NCBI GenBank assembly: GCA_964415885.1 | Contig: CAYQCE010000038.1 | Location: 1 to 34,723 of the forward strand | Source: CAYQCE01 sp964415885 | Lineage (GTDB): Bacteria; Zixibacteria; MSB-5A5; JAABVY01; JAHJOQ01 | Length of the DNA stretch: 34,723 nucleotides | Reading direction: 5' to 3' | In this document: in pieces, positions 32,191 through 34,723 of the stretch | Position numbering within the stretch: the stretch's first letter is position 1 | How the letters are laid out: each line of letters begins with the position of its first letter | The notes under the pieces: generated by a model | What the model was told of the DNA's origin: nothing | Seen by the model: only the letters and a program-made list of their open reading frames with translations | Database searches by the model: none | Translations under genes and position numbers: made by a program

Positions 32191-32194
32191 TAAT

Positions 32195-33040
32195 TTGAAC
32201 GAGATAGTCCTGAAGAAGCAACTCTGCCCGAACATCACGATGTTCAAAATCCAGACTCCCGAGCTTGTAGAGAAGGCCAGGGCCGGGCAGTTCATCATTC
32301 TCAGAGCATATGAGAATTCCGAGCGCATTCCGATGTCTATCGGTGGTCTCGAAAAAGACAAGGGTCTACTGACCGTTGTTGTGATGGAGGTGGGCAAATC
32401 TACGGCTGAGATCGTACGTATGGAAGAGGGCGAGGCGTTCAGAGATGTCGTCGGCCCCCTCGGCGAGCCGACACACATCGAAGATTTCGGTGGAACATGC
32501 GTGGTCATCGGCGGCGGCGTAGGTATCCCGCCGATCTATCCGATCGCCCAGGTACTCAAGTCCGCAGGCAACAAAGTGACGGCGATCATCGGAGCGAGAA
32601 ACGAGGGCCTGTTGATATTCGAGGAAGAACTCAAAGAGACATGTGATGAGCTTGTCATTACGACCGACGACGGCTCGAAGGGGATGAAGGGATTTGTTAC
32701 CGATGCGCTTCAGAAGCTGATTGATGACGGTGAGGACATCAAGTTCGTCATGAGTGTCGGACCGGTAATTATGATGAAGAATGTCGCAAAGGTAACCAAG
32801 CCGCACGAGATCCCAACGTGGGTTTCGCTAAACCCGATCATGGTCGATGGTACCGGGATGTGCGGAGGCTGCAGGGTTTCGGTCGGGGGTAAATCGAAGT
32901 TCGCCTGCGTCGATGGACCCGATTTTGACGGTCACCAGGTCGATTTCGATGAGTTGATGAAGCGGCAGGCGATGTATAAGGACTTCGAGAAGAAGGCCTA
33001 CGAGCACTTTCTGCACAAGTGCAAGATTGGCCTCGGCTAA
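32195..33040 (+). CDS. nfnA: NfnA/SudB-type ferredoxin:NADP+ oxidoreductase FAD subunit
   Basis: A 281-residue subunit with an FAD-binding barrel (1-95; RIPMSIGG carries the flavin-binding RxPxS), an NAD(P)-binding domain (VVIGGGVGIPP, 103-113) and a C-terminal [2Fe-2S] site with Asp218, Cys223, Cys226 and Cys238 (VDGTGMCGGC...FACVDG). Asp(Cys)3 ligation of this cluster is known in the Pyrococcus sulfide dehydrogenase family. With NfnB it would form the electron-bifurcating NADH-dependent ferredoxin:NADP+ oxidoreductase, or a related sulfide dehydrogenase/glutamate synthase-type pair. The start is TTG at 32195, supported by GGAGG 7 nt upstream. Confidence 0.9.
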   Translation: MNEIVLKKQLCPNITMFKIQTPELVEKARAGQFIILRAYENSERIPMSIGGLEKDKGLLTVVVMEVGKSTAEIVRMEEGEAFRDVVGPLGEPTHIEDFGGTCVVIGGGVGIPPIYPIAQVLKSAGNKVTAIIGARNEGLLIFEEELKETCDELVITTDDGSKGMKGFVTDALQKLIDDGEDIKFVMSVGPVIMMKNVAKVTKPHEIPTWVSLNPIMVDGTGMCGGCRVSVGGKSKFACVDGPDFDGHQVDFDELMKRQAMYKDFEKKAYEHFLHKCKIGLG

Positions 33041-33084
33041 TAGACCGAAACCATCATTTGTTATAGAGCATCCGGGAGGTTGAG

Positions 33085-34524
33085 ATGGCAGACGATCTCG
33101 AGGGCATTGCGCTCGGTCAGTTACCACCGAAAGAGAGAATGAAGATTCCGCGGCAGACCATGCCGGAGCAGGATCCCCAGAAACGAGTTCACAATTTCAA
33201 CGAGGTTCCTCGCGGCCTCACTCCGGAACAGGCAGTGCATGAGGCGCAACGGTGCCTTCAGTGCAAGAAGCCGAAGTGTATCGATGGTTGTCCCGTTGAG
33301 GTTGATATACCAGCGTTTCTCGATCTTGTAGTGCAGGGCAAATTCACTGAGGCGGCGTGGAAGATAAAAGAAACCAACAGCCTTCCGGCAGTCTGTGGTC
33401 GCGTTTGTCCGCAGGAGGAGCAGTGCGAGGGGGTTTGCGTGCTGACCGGCAAGTACATACCGATCGCAATCGGGCACCTCGAGAGATTCGTTGCAGATTG
33501 GGAGCGCGAGCACGATGAGATGAAAGTGCCGGAGATCGCACCACCGACCGGTAAGAAGGTTGCGGTTGTAGGCTCGGGTCCCGCCGGACTCACCGTTGCA
33601 GGCGACCTCATCAAACTCGGTCACAAGGTGACTGTATTTGAGGCGCTCCACAAGGAGGGCGGAGTGCTGGTATATGGCATTCCGGAATTCCGTCTGCCGA
33701 AAGAGATAGTCAAATCTGAGGTTGATTTTCTCGCCAGGATGGGTGTTGAGTTCAGGTCATCATATGTAATCGGCAAGATCAAGGGAATAGATGAGTTGTT
33801 CGAGGAAGGCTATGATGCCGTATTCGTCGGTACCGGAGCCGGACTTCCGAATTTTATGGGTATCGAAGGCGAAAACCTGAACGGTATCTACTCGGCGAAC
33901 GAGTATCTCACACGCTCGAATCTCATGCGCGCATATGATTTCGAATCGGAGGGCACTCCGATTATGCCGGGCAAGAGTGTTGCAGTGCTTGGCGGCGGCA
34001 ACACCGCGATGGATGCCGTGCGTACGGCACTCAGACTCGGTGCGGAGAAGGGCGCTATCGTGTATCGCCGCTCACGCAAGGAAATGCCGGCCAGGAATGA
34101 GGAGATTCACCACGCCGAACAGGAGGGAGTCGAGTTCCAGTTCCTGACCTCGCCGATAAGATTTATCGGTGACGAGAACGGATGGGTGAAGCAGATGGAG
34201 TGCATCAAGATGGAACTCGGTGAGCCGGATGCCTCGGGTAGACGTCGTCCGGTGCCTATCGAGGGATCGCAGTATACTATGGATGTCGATACGGTCGTCG
34301 TGGCTATCGGCAACTCATCCAATCCGCTCATTCCCCGGACCACTCCAGGTCTCGAAACGAACAAGTGGGGTAATATCGTAGCGGATGACGATTCGATGGC
34401 GACCTCGCGCAAGGGCGTGTGGGCCGGAGGCGATATCGTAACCGGCGGTGCTACGGTGATTCTCGCAGCCGGAGCGGGCAAGAAGGCTGCACGATCCATA
34501 CACCAATACCTGATGTCACTTTAG
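33085..34524 (+). CDS. nfnB: NfnB/GltD-type NADPH-binding FAD/FeS subunit
   Basis: A 479-residue protein of the glutamate synthase small-subunit family. An N-terminal ferredoxin-like domain carries two cysteine sets, Cys57/60/65/69 (CLQCKKPKCIDGC) and Cys104/108/114/118 (CGRVCPQEEQCEGVC), for two [4Fe-4S] clusters. Two nucleotide-binding modules follow: VVGSGPAGLT (161-170, FAD) and LGGGNTAMDAVRTA (near 298-311, NADP). The C-terminal GGDIVTGGATVILAAGAGKKAA closes the FAD site. It begins 44 nt after nfnA, with GGGAGG 5 nt before the ATG. No glutamate synthase large subunit is here, which favours the NfnAB transhydrogenase over GltBD. Confidence 0.92.
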   Translation: MADDLEGIALGQLPPKERMKIPRQTMPEQDPQKRVHNFNEVPRGLTPEQAVHEAQRCLQCKKPKCIDGCPVEVDIPAFLDLVVQGKFTEAAWKIKETNSLPAVCGRVCPQEEQCEGVCVLTGKYIPIAIGHLERFVADWEREHDEMKVPEIAPPTGKKVAVVGSGPAGLTVAGDLIKLGHKVTVFEALHKEGGVLVYGIPEFRLPKEIVKSEVDFLARMGVEFRSSYVIGKIKGIDELFEEGYDAVFVGTGAGLPNFMGIEGENLNGIYSANEYLTRSNLMRAYDFESEGTPIMPGKSVAVLGGGNTAMDAVRTALRLGAEKGAIVYRRSRKEMPARNEEIHHAEQEGVEFQFLTSPIRFIGDENGWVKQMECIKMELGEPDASGRRRPVPIEGSQYTMDVDTVVVAIGNSSNPLIPRTTPGLETNKWGNIVADDDSMATSRKGVWAGGDIVTGGATVILAAGAGKKAARSIHQYLMSL

Positions 34525-34551
34525 TATTCTTTTGTACGAAAATGGATTAGA

Positions 34552-34573
34552 GGGCCGCTCTTCTGAGCGGCCC
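34552..34573 (+). terminator. GC-rich hairpin after nfnB, likely terminator
   Basis: A perfect 9-bp stem GGGCCGCTC / GAGCGGCCC with a TTCT loop, 28 nt past the nfnB stop. No T run follows directly, so it may stabilise the 3' end or act with Rho instead of as an intrinsic terminator. Confidence 0.55.
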
Positions 34574-34579
34574 AGGGTG

Positions 34580-34639
34580 TTGACAAAGTAGTCGGCACCT
34601 TTTTTTAATTTTGCCATTTTTTGCGGGAAGGACTATATG
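34580..34639 (+). promoter_or_regulatory. Two candidate promoters facing out of the window
   Basis: First pair: TTGACA (34580-34585) and TTTAAT (34604-34609), spacing 18. Second pair: TTGCCA (34611-34616) and TATATG (34634-34639), spacing 17, with a further TATATT at 34643-34648. They follow the nfnB hairpin and precede GC-rich sequence with no ATG up to the window end, so the product could be a structured RNA or a gene with a long leader. Confidence 0.45.
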
Positions 34640-34723
34640 ATGTATATTCAAGTCATATACTAAGGGTTGGGCAGCCCGCCTTTCACGTGGGTTTCTTCTT
34701 CTGTACGGACCGCAACATTACCG

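Noticed and set aside
32104..32194. Known riboswitch in the nfnA leader
   Set aside because: The conserved cores I know for glycine, glutamine, fluoride, THF and cobalamin classes are not visible, so it is reported only as an unclassified structured leader.

Overview
The window (about 34.7 kb, G+C slightly above 50% by eye) is a dense, mostly chromosomal housekeeping region. It comes from a diderm bacterium, most likely a non-Bacteroidetes member or relative of the FCB superphylum, such as a Zixibacteria-like candidate phylum. The reasons are a full-length SprA-type type 9 secretion translocon protein, a LolC/E-LolD lipoprotein exporter, an outer-membrane barrel protein and a glutaminyl-cyclase-like lipoprotein, found together with Firmicutes-style McsA/McsB/ClpC. 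The lineage is an inference; there is no rRNA in the window. I saw no tRNA, rRNA, CRISPR array, insertion sequence or phage gene.

Layout. (1) 1-1056: a leader region rich in palindromes, then a small outer-membrane barrel gene on the plus strand. (2) 1138-23485: one long minus-strand run of nineteen genes, nearly all abutting or overlapping. Read 5' to 3' they are recG, a 62-aa coiled-coil gene, a DUF1844 gene, murB, sprA, an M28/glutaminyl-cyclase-like lipoprotein gene, a comEA-like gene, a degenerate pilM-like gene, rsmD, coaD, lysS, lolC/E, lolD, mcsA, mcsB, clpC, rpmA and the two class I fumarase subunit genes, ending at a clear terminator. (3) 23486-23678: a divergent promoter region. 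(4) 23679-34524: plus-strand units, namely a DUF4139 protein, a TPR protein, priA, a small secreted orphan, a 3-hydroxyacyl-CoA dehydrogenase gene overlapping ackA, and nfnA-nfnB. (5) 34525-34723: a hairpin and two candidate promoters leading off the window.

How the genes fit together. The minus-strand run mixes information processing (RecG, RsmD, LysS, bL27), cofactor and cell-wall synthesis (CoaD, MurB), envelope biogenesis (LolCD, SprA, QC-like lipoprotein) and protein quality control (McsA-McsB-ClpC: McsB would mark proteins with phosphoarginine and ClpC would unfold them for ClpP). The plus-strand metabolic genes point to an anaerobic or fermentative redox economy: NfnAB (electron-bifurcating NADH/ferredoxin:NADP+ transhydrogenase), a short-chain 3-hydroxyacyl-CoA dehydrogenase and acetate kinase, with an oxygen-sensitive [4Fe-4S] class I fumarase nearby.

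Most worth a second look: the SprA/QC/ComEA/PilM-like block that separates recG from rsmD-coaD; the lol-mcsAB-clpC arrangement without ctsR; recG and priA, both of which look leaderless; a Shine-Dalgarno-sequestering leader before nfnA; the PilM-like protein without its nucleotide-binding motifs; and a 3-hydroxyacyl-CoA dehydrogenase with Thr in place of a conserved active-site Asn.
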